DNA of 64,000 nucleotides from Chloroflexota bacterium (GTDB lineage Bacteria; Chloroflexota; Anaerolineae; Aggregatilineales; J027): the NCBI GenBank assembly GCA_016234595.1, contig JACRBG010000002.1, forward strand, positions 62,001 to 126,000, in the 5' to 3' direction. The position numbers and the translations under genes are program-made. The notes beneath the pieces were generated by a model that searched no databases, was not told the origin of the DNA, and saw only the letters and a program-made list of their open reading frames with translations. Numbering within the stretch: the stretch's first letter is position 1; each line of letters begins with the position of its first letter. This document shows positions 8,838 to 16,831 of the stretch, piece after piece.

Positions 8838-9602
8838 TTAGTTCCCTCGATTGATAATTTCGGTTGCTAGGGCGCGATAGGCATGGGCCGCTGGATGAGT
8901 CGGGGCATAATCAATCACCGATTTTCCAGCGACAGGGGCTTCGGCCATGATGTCATCGTAGGCCAAAATGGTCTCAAACATTTTATGCTTAAAAACACTG
9001 CGCATTTCACCCAACGCTTCTTGAGAATGGAGCGATTCAGCTTGATAGAGGGTCGCCAATACTCCCAACAAGCGCAAGGATGGGTTGACGTTCTTTTGGA
9101 GGCGTTGCATGGCTTGCATCATGGTACGGACGCCGCGCATGGCGAGATATTGACACTGGACGGGAATAATCAACTCATCAGCCGCGACAAGGCCATTGGC
9201 GGTAAGGATTCCAAGGGTTGGGGGGGTATCAATAATCACGAAGTCCACCGGAGCGGGCTGACGCTGCAAGGCATCCCGTAGACGGATAACAGCATCGGTA
9301 CGGCGGGCCAGTTGGATTTCGGCAACGGTTAAATGAAGGCTGGCGGGCATCAAAAAAAGATTGTCGTCAATGCGCTGGCTAACGCGATAGATGGGGGCGG
9401 AATCATGCAGAAGAAAAATATGGCTACCAAATTGCACATCATAGGAATCTACGCCCAGCGCCGCACTGAGGCCACCTTGTGGATCGAGATCAATTAACAT
9501 CACTTGATAGCCACGTTCGGTGAGAGCCCGCCCAATATTGGCAGCCGTTGTAGATTTACCAATGCCGCCTTTTTGATTTGCGATCACCAGCGTGCGAGTC
9601 AT
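8838..9602 (-). CDS. parA: ParA/Soj-family ATPase
   Basis: A 254-residue MinD/ParA-family ATPase. The deviant Walker A KGGIGKSTTAAN (residues about 10-21) has the signature lysine, LIDLDPQGGLSAALG is the A' motif, and IIDTPPTLG is Walker B. ParA ATPases position chromosomes, plasmids or large complexes by ATP-driven patterning on DNA. The chosen start ATG 9602 follows AGGAAGG at 12 bases; a GTG at 9635 is an alternative. It is divergent from rpmH, a common place for soj near the origin, but parB is not in this window. Instead a tail-anchored protein is encoded directly downstream, so a chromosomal or a protein-positioning role are both possible. Confidence 0.9.
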   Translation of the reverse strand: MTRTLVIANQKGGIGKSTTAANIGRALTERGYQVMLIDLDPQGGLSAALGVDSYDVQFGSHIFLLHDSAPIYRVSQRIDDNLFLMPASLHLTVAEIQLARRTDAVIRLRDALQRQPAPVDFVIIDTPPTLGILTANGLVAADELIIPVQCQYLAMRGVRTMMQAMQRLQKNVNPSLRLLGVLATLYQAESLHSQEALGEMRSVFKHKMFETILAYDDIMAEAPVAGKSVIDYAPTHPAAHAYRALATEIINRGN

Positions 9603-9679
9603 GCGATTGATGAGCCTTCCTGTAGCACCACCCAAGTGTAAAAGGGATTATAACACTAGGGGGGTTGAACGAAAAACGC

Positions 9680-9708
9680 TTGACCATGCCCCCTCAGTAA
9701 GCTATACT
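9680..9708 (+). promoter_or_regulatory. Predicted promoter of the rpmH-rnpA-yidC operon
   Basis: TTGACC (9680-9685) and TATACT (9703-9708) are separated by exactly 17 bases and lie 80 bases upstream of the rpmH start, in the divergent region shared with parA. The match to the housekeeping sigma consensus is good. Confidence 0.75.
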
Positions 9709-9787
9709 TCCCGTTTCGTTGAAACACTTGAAAATGGCGTAAAACACACGATTCTAAACGTCTTAAAATCTGAGGAACGGAAATCTC

Positions 9788-9991
9788 ATGCCGAAACGTA
9801 CTTGGCAACCGAAAATTCGTCGCCGCGCCCGCGTGCATGGCTTTCGTCAGCGCATGGCGACCAAAAATGGGCGGAGAGTCTTGAAGGCTCGTCGGGCACA
9901 TGGCCGTCACCAATTGGCGGTAAAGGGCAACCATGTAAAGAAAGTGAACTGGAACGGCGCCAAAGGCTCCGGCAAAGAAGCGGCTCGATAA
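9788..9991 (+). CDS. rpmH: 50S ribosomal protein bL34
   Basis: A 67-residue protein whose first 44 residues match bL34 closely ([17 protein letters not shown], then [16 protein letters not shown]). bL34 binds 23S rRNA in the large subunit. The last 23 residues (from AVKGNHVKK) extend beyond the usual end and keep a basic then Gly/Ser/Ala-rich character. GAGGAACGG precedes the ATG. It heads the conserved rpmH-rnpA-yidD-yidC-jag block, 15 bases before rnpA. Confidence 0.95.
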   Translation: MPKRTWQPKIRRRARVHGFRQRMATKNGRRVLKARRAHGRHQLAVKGNHVKKVNWNGAKGSGKEAAR

Positions 9992-10006
9992 TACGAAAGG
10001 TTCGCA

Positions 10007-10366
10007 TTGGAAAAGCGGTTGCGGCTGCGAGGTCGGGCCGATTTTGCACGATTGCGTGCGGAAGGCCATACGCTCCAACACCGCTTGCTGATGCTTAGCT
10101 ATCTGCCCAACGAGCAGGGGCATAATCGCTACGGATTGGTGGTGAGTCGGCGCATTGGTAAGGCCGTCGCCCGCAATCTTATTCGGCGAAGACTGCGCGA
10201 AATCTTGCAACACCGCGATCCATCTATCGCCCACCCCAAATATGCATCGGATAAAAAAGGGTGTGATATTGTGATTATTGCGCGTACCCCGATTGTGGAT
10301 GCCAGCTATCAAGAGATAGATGAGGCGGTCGGCGATTTATTGCGACGCGCCCGTTTGCTGTTGTAG
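10007..10366 (+). CDS. rnpA: Ribonuclease P protein component
   Basis: A 119-residue basic protein with the RnpA signature [23 protein letters not shown] at about residues 43-65. It assists the RNase P RNA in maturing the 5' ends of tRNA precursors. The start is a TTG at 10007: GAAAGG at 9995-10000 lies 6 bases before it, and the protein then begins with the family pattern [15 protein letters not shown]. Genomic order between rpmH and yidD is the standard one. The length is normal. Confidence 0.94.
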   Translation: MEKRLRLRGRADFARLRAEGHTLQHRLLMLSYLPNEQGHNRYGLVVSRRIGKAVARNLIRRRLREILQHRDPSIAHPKYASDKKGCDIVIIARTPIVDASYQEIDEAVGDLLRRARLLL

Positions 10367-10404
10367 CTCCGAAGCGTGAGTCTCAAGAGAGGCCAAAACA
10401 TTTT

Positions 10405-10668
10405 ATGAAATACCCCATCCTCCTCGTTATCCGCTTCTATCAGAAATATATTTCTGCTGGATTGCCATCGGGCTGTCGGTATGACCCCACTTGTTCACAC
10501 TATACGTATGAAGCGATTGATCGCTTTGGTTTGATTCGGGGTGGCTGGATGGGCCTACAGCGTATTGCGCGCTGTCATGGGTTAAGTCCGGGAGGCTATG
10601 ACCCAGTGCCAGAATCCAAAAAGCATTCCCACCAACATTTGAAGCATTTGCAAGAGGAACAGCATTGA
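10405..10668 (+). CDS. yidD: Membrane protein insertion efficiency factor YidD
   Basis: An 87-residue protein of the YidD family. Conserved motifs are seen in order: [28 protein letters not shown] and [13 protein letters not shown]. YidD is a small membrane-associated protein that aids YidC-dependent insertion. It lies between rnpA and yidC as in most bacteria, although here a lipoprotein gene is inserted before yidC. Its TGA stop overlaps the TTG start of that gene, so the two are translationally coupled. Confidence 0.93.
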   Translation: MKYPILLVIRFYQKYISAGLPSGCRYDPTCSHYTYEAIDRFGLIRGGWMGLQRIARCHGLSPGGYDPVPESKKHSHQHLKHLQEEQH

Positions 10669-11828
10669 ATACCAGTCGTCAAGCGCGTTTAACACCCCGC
10701 TATTGGGTGTTGGCGATTCTCATTATAGGCGGTGTGCTGCTGACAGCCTGTAGCGGTGGAAGCCGCGAAAGCTGGGCAGGGGTTAGTAAAGACGCCAATG
10801 GTGAGGTCGTTGTGGTTTCATTTGAGAAAAAGGTCGTTGCCTATAACACGGATGGTTCACGCAAGTGGACGTATGAAGATAGCGGCGACAAGGCCAAATT
10901 TTATGCACCAGCCCTCGTTACGAGTGATCGGGTGTATGTAGGCGATTATTCCGGGCGCATTCATGCGATTAACCGCGACGATGGCAAACGTATTTGGATT
11001 TATAAGCCAGAATCGCGCAAGTTCCTCGGATTCAGCCTTGGGGCGAGTGACCGTATTTTGGGGCCAATTACCCAAAATGGCGACAGCCTCTATTATGGCA
11101 ACGAACATGGGGTATATAAGCTCAATATTGCTAATGATGACCCCCAAAAGGTGTGGGAATTTGAAACTGACCACAGCGTTTGGGCACAACCGCTGTATGT
11201 CAATGACCCTGAGTTGGGCGAACCCACGCTATTTGTCGCTTCCCTTGACCAGCATTTTTATGCCCTGAATCCCGAAGACGGCAAGCCGCGTTGGACGGTT
11301 GATTTGGATGGGGCATTGGTCAGTCATCCTGTATTGGATACCGAAAACCATCGGCTGTATATCGGGACACTGAACTACAAACTCTATGCCCTAAATTTCA
11401 CTGATGGTAAAAAGGTGGCCGAATTTAAGACCGAAGGCTGGGTATGGGATACACCCCTGCTTATGGACTCGAACTTATATTTTGGCGATCTGTCGGGTTG
11501 GTTATATGAGCTGCCCGTGACCAGCGATGGTTTTGGGGAAGTGTGGAAAACCCACTTGGGTGATGCAGCATTACGGGCTGCCCCGATTGTGGTGGATGGC
11601 GTGTTGGTAGTGGCCTCGCAAAACGAAAAGGTCTATGCCATTAACCTTGAAGATAAATCCCGTAAATGGGAAAAGAGTGTGGGCGCACCGGCCATCGCTG
11701 GCTTGTTTAGTGTTGAAGGCCCAGAGGGAACCCTGCTCATTATCGGAACCAAAGACAAAGAAAAATTGTTGGTGGCCTTAAACCTCAGTGATGGGGAACA
11801 GTCTTGGTCTAAGAAGGCGGAGAAATAG
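10665..11828 (+). CDS. Beta-propeller lipoprotein (PQQ-like/BamB-like repeats) in the yidC operon
   Basis: A 387-residue protein with a signal peptide and lipobox LTAC (Cys29). The mature part consists of about eight PQQ-type blades, each with a pattern such as D-G-x-x-x-[44 protein letters not shown] and [11 protein letters not shown]. This predicts a closed beta-propeller on the outer face of the membrane. The start TTG at 10665 overlaps the yidD stop, and the yidC ATG follows the stop by 11 bases. Propellers of this type act as scaffolds (for example BamB) or bind quinone cofactors. Its conserved-looking placement suggests a helper of membrane insertion, which is inference. Confidence 0.85.
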   Translation: MNTSRQARLTPRYWVLAILIIGGVLLTACSGGSRESWAGVSKDANGEVVVVSFEKKVVAYNTDGSRKWTYEDSGDKAKFYAPALVTSDRVYVGDYSGRIHAINRDDGKRIWIYKPESRKFLGFSLGASDRILGPITQNGDSLYYGNEHGVYKLNIANDDPQKVWEFETDHSVWAQPLYVNDPELGEPTLFVASLDQHFYALNPEDGKPRWTVDLDGALVSHPVLDTENHRLYIGTLNYKLYALNFTDGKKVAEFKTEGWVWDTPLLMDSNLYFGDLSGWLYELPVTSDGFGEVWKTHLGDAALRAAPIVVDGVLVVASQNEKVYAINLEDKSRKWEKSVGAPAIAGLFSVEGPEGTLLIIGTKDKEKLLVALNLSDGEQSWSKKAEK

Positions 11829-11839
11829 GGCGGAATTCC

Positions 11840-12889
11840 ATGCTTGATATAATCATCAACCCGTTCATTACCGTCTTATTGGTATTGTATGGCCTGCTGG
11901 GAGGCAATGTTTTCCTAGCGATTGTGGCCTTTACGATATTGGTAAGGTTTGCGCTCTTGCCTTTGACCATGAAACAGCAACGCTCGTTCAAACGGATGCA
12001 AGAGCTTTCGCCGAAACTGAAACAGTTACAGGAAAAGTATAAAAATGACCGTGAGCGCCTGACCCAAGAACAGATGGCGTTGTATCGGGAACATGGCGTT
12101 AATCCATTTGCGGGGTGTTTGCCACTGTTGGTTCAACTGCCAATTTTCCTAAGCCTGTGGCGGGCGATTTTGGCGACGTTGGCTTCGACGCCAGATCAAT
12201 TGTTGGAACTCCAACATCGAATCATGATTGGTGGGTTAGACCACCTAGTGCCACTGAAAAACACCTTTTTGTGGATGAACTTGGCACTGCCTGATCCCTT
12301 CTACATCCTGCCCATTCTGGTGGTTATCACAACCTATCTGCAACAAAAGCTGATTATGCCCGTAAGTAGCACTAGCAGCAGTAGCGGGAATGATGCCGCT
12401 GATCAGGCCGCCCGCATGAGTAAGCAAATGACTACTTTTATGCCACTCATGTTTGGGTTTTTTGCCCTGACCTATTCGTCGGGTCTATCTATTTACTTTA
12501 TTACCTCTAATATTGTGGGTATCATCCAATATGCGATGATGGGTAAGGCCGATTTCCGACGATTGATTGGCAAGGAATCTACCAAGAAAGAAGAAAAGGT
12601 CATTGCGGAAATGCCCGCTGATGAGATTTCAGATGCGGTTATTGAAGCACCTGCTGCGAAGCCCAAGCCGTCTACAAAAACCGCTGCACCCGTGCGCGAA
12701 CCCCGTACTCCCAAAGAACCCATTGAACCCGGTAGCGTAATTAGTGCGACCGGACGTCCATTGAAACCGGGGATTAGCGAACGCAAGTTGACGGGTAGTG
12801 CGGCAGCCGCGAGTAATGTAGCGAGCAGCAACGGGAAGTCTACTAAGACACCCGCTAAGTCATCCAGCCGCAATCGGCCTAAAAAATAG
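11840..12889 (+). CDS. yidC: Membrane protein insertase YidC/Oxa1
   Basis: A 349-residue Oxa1-family insertase of the short Gram-positive type, without the large periplasmic domain of proteobacteria. Five hydrophobic segments are visible, including ILVRFALLPLTMKQQ after the first and NPFAGCLPLLVQLPIFLSLWRAI. The cytoplasmic helical hairpin FKRMQELSPKLKQLQEKYKNDRERL lies between segments 1 and 2, with the hydrophilic-groove arginine likely the Arg in VRFALLP. The last 75 residues are Lys/Ala/Pro-rich, as in ribosome-binding tails. It inserts membrane proteins with or without SecYEG. A terminator-like hairpin follows at 12895. Confidence 0.94.
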   Translation: MLDIIINPFITVLLVLYGLLGGNVFLAIVAFTILVRFALLPLTMKQQRSFKRMQELSPKLKQLQEKYKNDRERLTQEQMALYREHGVNPFAGCLPLLVQLPIFLSLWRAILATLASTPDQLLELQHRIMIGGLDHLVPLKNTFLWMNLALPDPFYILPILVVITTYLQQKLIMPVSSTSSSSGNDAADQAARMSKQMTTFMPLMFGFFALTYSSGLSIYFITSNIVGIIQYAMMGKADFRRLIGKESTKKEEKVIAEMPADEISDAVIEAPAAKPKPSTKTAAPVREPRTPKEPIEPGSVISATGRPLKPGISERKLTGSAAAASNVASSNGKSTKTPAKSSSRNRPKK

Positions 12890-12894
12890 AATGT

Positions 12895-12920
12895 GCGGCT
12901 TCATTAGGCCGCCCTTTTTT
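12895..12920 (+). terminator. Intrinsic terminator-like hairpin between yidC and jag
   Basis: GCGGC (12895-12899) pairs with GCCGC (12908-12912) around an 8-base loop, followed by CC and six T (12915-12920). The stem is short, so read-through to jag is likely. It may act as an attenuator within the operon. Confidence 0.55.
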
Positions 12921-12953
12921 ATCAGAAGTTTTGATACACCGGAGTAAGTATCT

Positions 12954-13814
12954 ATGAGTGAGACACGGACGGTTGAAGCAACCGGGGCAGACATTGAACA
13001 GGCCATTGAATCAGGACTTGTTCAACTCGATGTCTCGCGTGAAAATGTGATTGTGGAAGTGCTAGAGGAACCGAGCCGGGGATTGTTGGGTATCGGTGCG
13101 AAGCAAGCACGGGTCAGATTGACCACGGCTGTTGCTCCCCGCAGCGCCCAACCAACCTATGCTGCCTCTACACCTCGCCCGGTGGCTCCTCCACCACCCA
13201 CAAGTGAACCACGCCCGGTTGAACGACCTAGCTATTCGAGCCCTCGCAGCCAACCGCAGCCTGAGCGACGGGATCGTTCTGAACAACAGGATGATTCGTA
13301 TCAGCGGGTGACGCAACTGATTGAGGATGAAACGGAACTGCCCAACGATGTTCAATTGGGGCTTGCCACCTTACGCGAAATTTTAGGGCATATGCAAATT
13401 GATGCTGGTGTCACGGTGGAACGTTCTTTGGAAGAAACAGACGCCGAAGCCGAGACTGCCCCGTGGATTTTGCATGTACATGGCGAAGATCTCGGTTTGC
13501 TGATTGGGCATCGTGGTGAAACGCTATCATCTCTTCAATACCTGACACGTTTGATTGCCAGCCGGGATTTGCAACAGCGGGCCGATTTTATTATTGACGT
13601 GGAAAATTATAAGGGCCGCCGTGAAATGTTGCTGCGTAAGCTGGCGCATCGTATGGCGAAGGATGCGGTACGTCGTCGTCGCACGGTTGAACTTGAACCG
13701 ATGCCGCCCCATGAGCGCCGGATTATTCATCTTGCACTCAAAAATCGGGACGATGTCTATACCGAAAGTGTAGGAGAAGGCAATCGGCGTAAAGTGACGA
13801 TTGTGCCTAAGTAA
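12954..13814 (+). CDS. jag: RNA-binding protein Jag/KhpB (Jag-N, KH, R3H)
   Basis: A 286-residue protein with the Jag N-terminal domain (residues 1-50, ending PSRGLLGIGAKQARVRL), a Pro/Arg-rich linker (residues 60-110), a KH-like domain (LLIGHRGETLSSLQYLTRLI, residues 183-202) and the R3H domain (MPPHERRIIHLALKNRDDVYTESVGEG, residues 250-276). Jag/KhpB binds RNA and links to cell elongation in Gram-positives. It lies 64 bases after yidC, the usual neighbour. ATG 12954 is preceded by GGAG at a suitable distance. All domains look complete. Confidence 0.93.
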   Translation: MSETRTVEATGADIEQAIESGLVQLDVSRENVIVEVLEEPSRGLLGIGAKQARVRLTTAVAPRSAQPTYAASTPRPVAPPPPTSEPRPVERPSYSSPRSQPQPERRDRSEQQDDSYQRVTQLIEDETELPNDVQLGLATLREILGHMQIDAGVTVERSLEETDAEAETAPWILHVHGEDLGLLIGHRGETLSSLQYLTRLIASRDLQQRADFIIDVENYKGRREMLLRKLAHRMAKDAVRRRRTVELEPMPPHERRIIHLALKNRDDVYTESVGEGNRRKVTIVPK

Positions 13815-13855
13815 TAAATTGGCTTGTTTAAGCCGGAAACTCGACCCAACAAAAG

Positions 13856-13885
13856 ACGCGCTTCCATTGATTTGAGGCGCGTTTT
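13856..13885 (+). terminator. Intrinsic terminator after jag
   Basis: ACGCGC (13856-13861) and GCGCGT (13877-13882) form a perfect 6-bp stem with a 15-base loop, continued by further T residues to 13885. The -35 element of the next promoter lies inside its loop. Confidence 0.6.
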
Positions 13886-13895
13886 GTGCTATAAT
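13867..13895 (+). promoter_or_regulatory. Predicted gyrB promoter, overlapping the upstream terminator
   Basis: TTGATT (13867-13872) and TATAAT (13890-13895) are separated by 17 bases. A TG at 13887-13888, one base before the -10 element, makes it an extended -10. Transcription would start near 13902 and give a leader of about 155 bases before gyrB, which contains the inverted repeat at 13968-14019. Confidence 0.7.
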
Positions 13896-13967
13896 TAGAA
13901 CATCTGTTAAAACGCTAAACCACCAATAGGTTATCCGCATTTATAACCAAATTTAGCCATTTGACCT

Positions 13968-14019
13968 TCCCACCCTGTCTGCAATTGAATAATGCAATCA
14001 TGATCGCTGACAGGTGGGA
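13968..14019 (+). promoter_or_regulatory. Long inverted repeat in the gyrB leader
   Basis: TCCCACCCTGTC (13968-13979) pairs with GACAGGTGGGA (14009-14019) over 11 base pairs with one bulged C. The 29-base loop contains ATTG and CAAT, which could form a small inner stem. No T-run follows, so it is not a terminator. It could be a leader RNA structure or an operator for a dimeric regulator. A single DnaA-box-like TTATCCGCA lies upstream at 13931-13939. Confidence 0.5.
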
Positions 14020-14057
14020 GTAGACCAACCATGGATTGACCAGATTAGGAGGGCCGT

Positions 14058-16046
14058 GTGGCCGGAATAGACAGAACGACTCCCCAGCAAAAAGTTGACA
14101 ATGGCGCCAATTATGATGCCTCTAGCATTCAGCATCTAAAGGGCCTTGAGGCTGTTCGGCTTCGCCCCGGTATGTATATCGGGGGCACTGATCTTCGGGC
14201 TTTGCACCATTTGGTCTACGAGGTGGTAGATAACTCGGTAGATGAGGCCTTAGCGGGACGTGCAAGCTCGGTAGAAATTGTTTTGCATGATGACGGCTCG
14301 GCGACCGTGATTGATGACGGTGCAGGTATTCCTGTTGCCATGCATCCGGACGAGGGTATTTCTACCTTAGAACTGGTACTGACCAATCTCCATGCTGGTG
14401 GCAAGTTTAATAACCAAGCTTATGCCGTATCGGGCGGGTTGCACGGGGTTGGTGTTTCTGCCGTCAATGCGGTTTCGAGTCGTTTACGAGCGGAAGTTCG
14501 GCGCGAGGGCAAGGTGTGGGCGCAAGAATACGAGCGCGGTATTCCTACTACAGCGGTAGAGGTCGTTCGGAAAATGGAACCGGATGAAGTTACAGGCACA
14601 AGCATTAGCTTTATGCCAGATACCGAGATATTCCCCGAAACCACTTTTAATTATGACACGCTGGTCAATCGCTTCCGCGAAATTGCGTTTTTGGTGAGTG
14701 GCCTGTCATTTTCGGTGCGGGATGAACGCACCAAACCCCTTTCCCACGAAATGATGTTTTATTTTGAGGGGGGCTTGCAATCGTTTGCTCAATATCTCAA
14801 TCGCAACCGTCAAGCCTTGCATCCTGTTGTGTACGCCAACCGTGAGGTGTGGTTTAACGAGGACGATCCTAAAAAGGCCTATCGGATGCAGGTGGAAGTG
14901 GCGATTCAATATACCGATGGCTCGACTACGACCGAACTGGCTTTTGCCAACACGATCAATACACCGGATGGGGGGAGCCACTTAACGGGCCTTCGTTCGG
15001 CCATTACCCGCACGGTCAATAACTATGCACGCAAGGCCGGTTTCCTAAAAGACAAGGATGCCAATTTCTCTAGCAATGACACCCTTGAAGGCCTGACAGC
15101 CATTGTCAGTGTCAAACTGCCCAATCCTCAATTTGAAAGCCAGACCAAAGTCAAATTGATGAATCCCGAAGTGCAGGGCGCGGTGTCGTCGGTGTTGGGC
15201 GATGTGTTTGGCGAATTTTTGGAAACGAATTCGCGTGAAGGTCGGCGCATCATTGAAAAATGTATGTTGTCCAAACGGGCACGTGATGCGGCAGCTAAGG
15301 CGCGCGATTTGGTACGCAACAGCCGAGGCAATTTGCTGGAAAACACCACCCTGCCCGGTAAATTGGCCGACTGCTCCAACAGTAACCCCGCCGAAACCGA
15401 ATTGTTTATCGTCGAAGGGGATTCGGCAGGTGGCTCGGCCAAACAAGGGCGTGACCGTCACTTCCAAGCGATTTTGCCGCTGCGTGGGAAGATTTTGAAC
15501 ACGGAACGCGCTCGGCTGGATAAAATTTTGGATAACAACGAAGTGCGGGCCTTGATTTCGGCGTTGGGGGTGGGGGTAGGCGATGATTTTGATCTGAGCA
15601 AGCTACGCTATCATCGTGTCATCATTATGACCGACGCCGACCAAGACGGTTCTCACATTACGACCCTGCTGCTGACGTTGTTTTTCCGCTATATGACGCC
15701 GCTGATTCAAAATGGGCATTTGTATATCGCACAACCACCGTTGTATCGAGTTGCTGTTAAAAATAAAGTACAGTATGCCTATGGCGAAGATGACCGGGAT
15801 CGTATTTTGGCAGAGTTGAACAGCGAAAAAGCCAATATTCAGCGGTTCAAGGGCTTGGGTGAAATGAACCCTGACCAGTTGTGGGAAACCACCATGAACC
15901 CCGAAAATCGCACTTTGCTTCAGGTGCATGTAGACGATTTGGCATTGGCGGACCAGACATTTGATATGTTGATGGGGAGCAGCGTGCCACCCCGCAAACG
16001 CTTTATCCAAACACATGCCAAGAACGTGCGGAATCTGGATATCTAG
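14058..16046 (+). CDS. gyrB: DNA gyrase subunit B
   Basis: A 662-residue type IIA topoisomerase B subunit. The GHKL ATPase domain shows [13 protein letters not shown] (Mg2+-binding Asn), IDDGAGIPV and [13 protein letters not shown]. The Toprim domain shows [17 protein letters not shown] and [13 protein letters not shown] with the metal-binding acidic residues. The C-terminal GyrB motif [19 protein letters not shown] is present. With GyrA it introduces negative supercoils. GyrB is preferred over ParE because of the near-origin neighbourhood and the GEMNP motif, but this is not certain. The start is GTG 14058 after the strong AGGAGG at 14046-14051. A strong terminator follows at 16098. Confidence 0.93.
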   Translation: MAGIDRTTPQQKVDNGANYDASSIQHLKGLEAVRLRPGMYIGGTDLRALHHLVYEVVDNSVDEALAGRASSVEIVLHDDGSATVIDDGAGIPVAMHPDEGISTLELVLTNLHAGGKFNNQAYAVSGGLHGVGVSAVNAVSSRLRAEVRREGKVWAQEYERGIPTTAVEVVRKMEPDEVTGTSISFMPDTEIFPETTFNYDTLVNRFREIAFLVSGLSFSVRDERTKPLSHEMMFYFEGGLQSFAQYLNRNRQALHPVVYANREVWFNEDDPKKAYRMQVEVAIQYTDGSTTTELAFANTINTPDGGSHLTGLRSAITRTVNNYARKAGFLKDKDANFSSNDTLEGLTAIVSVKLPNPQFESQTKVKLMNPEVQGAVSSVLGDVFGEFLETNSREGRRIIEKCMLSKRARDAAAKARDLVRNSRGNLLENTTLPGKLADCSNSNPAETELFIVEGDSAGGSAKQGRDRHFQAILPLRGKILNTERARLDKILDNNEVRALISALGVGVGDDFDLSKLRYHRVIIMTDADQDGSHITTLLLTLFFRYMTPLIQNGHLYIAQPPLYRVAVKNKVQYAYGEDDRDRILAELNSEKANIQRFKGLGEMNPDQLWETTMNPENRTLLQVHVDDLALADQTFDMLMGSSVPPRKRFIQTHAKNVRNLDI

Positions 16047-16097
16047 ATTAGCTCCACCCAAATTCCCTTCCATGTATTAGATGGAGAGGGACTCAAG

Positions 16098-16129
16098 AAA
16101 AAGCCTCTTTTATACACAGGGGGCTTTTT
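16098..16129 (+). terminator. Intrinsic terminator after gyrB
   Basis: AAAAAGCCTC (16098-16107) pairs with GGGGGCTTTTT (16119-16129) to give a 10-bp stem with an 11-base loop, with the T-run as the 3' arm and more T residues following. The A-run at the 5' side means it may also terminate the opposite strand. Confidence 0.8.
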
Positions 16130-16186
16130 ATTTTCTCATCATCTATTAGAAGGCAAATAGTGGAGGCATCAAGATGGGAGTTTGTA

Positions 16187-16828
16187 TTATTCTTCGGGGA
16201 TGTTTGGATACTCGATGACGGCTTCGCGGACAATCTTGCCTGTCACGATGTCATAGACCACAAACCTGATTTCGGGTAGGGTCAGGATGGCACAGGTGCG
16301 GCTGCCTCGCTCGGAGACAGAGCCGGGGTTTAAGACCCAGCGACCTTCCACGTTGACCCGCATGGGCACATGGGTATGACCTAGAATCAAAATATCGGCT
16401 TCCGCGATTTTGAGAATGCGTTTAAAAATGATGGGGCGAGATTGGGGATGGAGTGTCCAAACCGTGCCATGTGAAATAACCACCCGCTGGTCGGCCCATT
16501 GATAGCGGAGGGTTTCAGGCAGATGTTGCAAAAAGGTAAAGGTCTCAGGTTTTAACAAGCGGCTTTGAAGGGTGGGATCGTGAGGGTCACCATTTTTGAG
16601 CAACCACAAATGGTGCCCAAGTGAATATTGGTCATGATTGCCCATGACACAAGGGATGGCAAGTTCATGTAAGAGTGCTGCGGCTTGATCGCCACGCCCA
16701 CGCCCAATTTCCACCACATCACCCATACAAATAATCTGGTCGATGTTATGCCGATGTAAAAGGGCCAAGGCTGATTCTAGGCCATTCAGTTCGGAATGGA
16801 TGTCGGATATAAGACCGATTTTCATCAT
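16187..16828 (-). CDS. Metallophosphoesterase (YfcE/phosphodiesterase-like)
   Basis: A 213-residue calcineurin-like phosphoesterase. Metal-binding motifs are in order: DIHSELNGLESAL (DxH), GDVVEIGRG (GDxxxxG), MGNHDQYSLG (GNHD), ISHGTVW and LGHTHVPM (GHTH), ending with NPGSVSERGS. Small enzymes of this type cleave phosphodiesters or phosphomonoesters; the natural substrate is unknown. It is the last of a minus-strand run and starts only 3 bases after the stop of the J-domain gene, implying co-translation. Confidence 0.88.
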   Translation of the reverse strand: MMKIGLISDIHSELNGLESALALLHRHNIDQIICMGDVVEIGRGRGDQAAALLHELAIPCVMGNHDQYSLGHHLWLLKNGDPHDPTLQSRLLKPETFTFLQHLPETLRYQWADQRVVISHGTVWTLHPQSRPIIFKRILKIAEADILILGHTHVPMRVNVEGRWVLNPGSVSERGSRTCAILTLPEIRFVVYDIVTGKIVREAVIEYPNIPEE

Positions 16829-16831
16829 CCC

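Noticed and set aside
13900-14057. Replication origin in the gyrB leader
   Set aside because: Only one imperfect DnaA box and no AT-rich repeats are seen; an origin would need a cluster.
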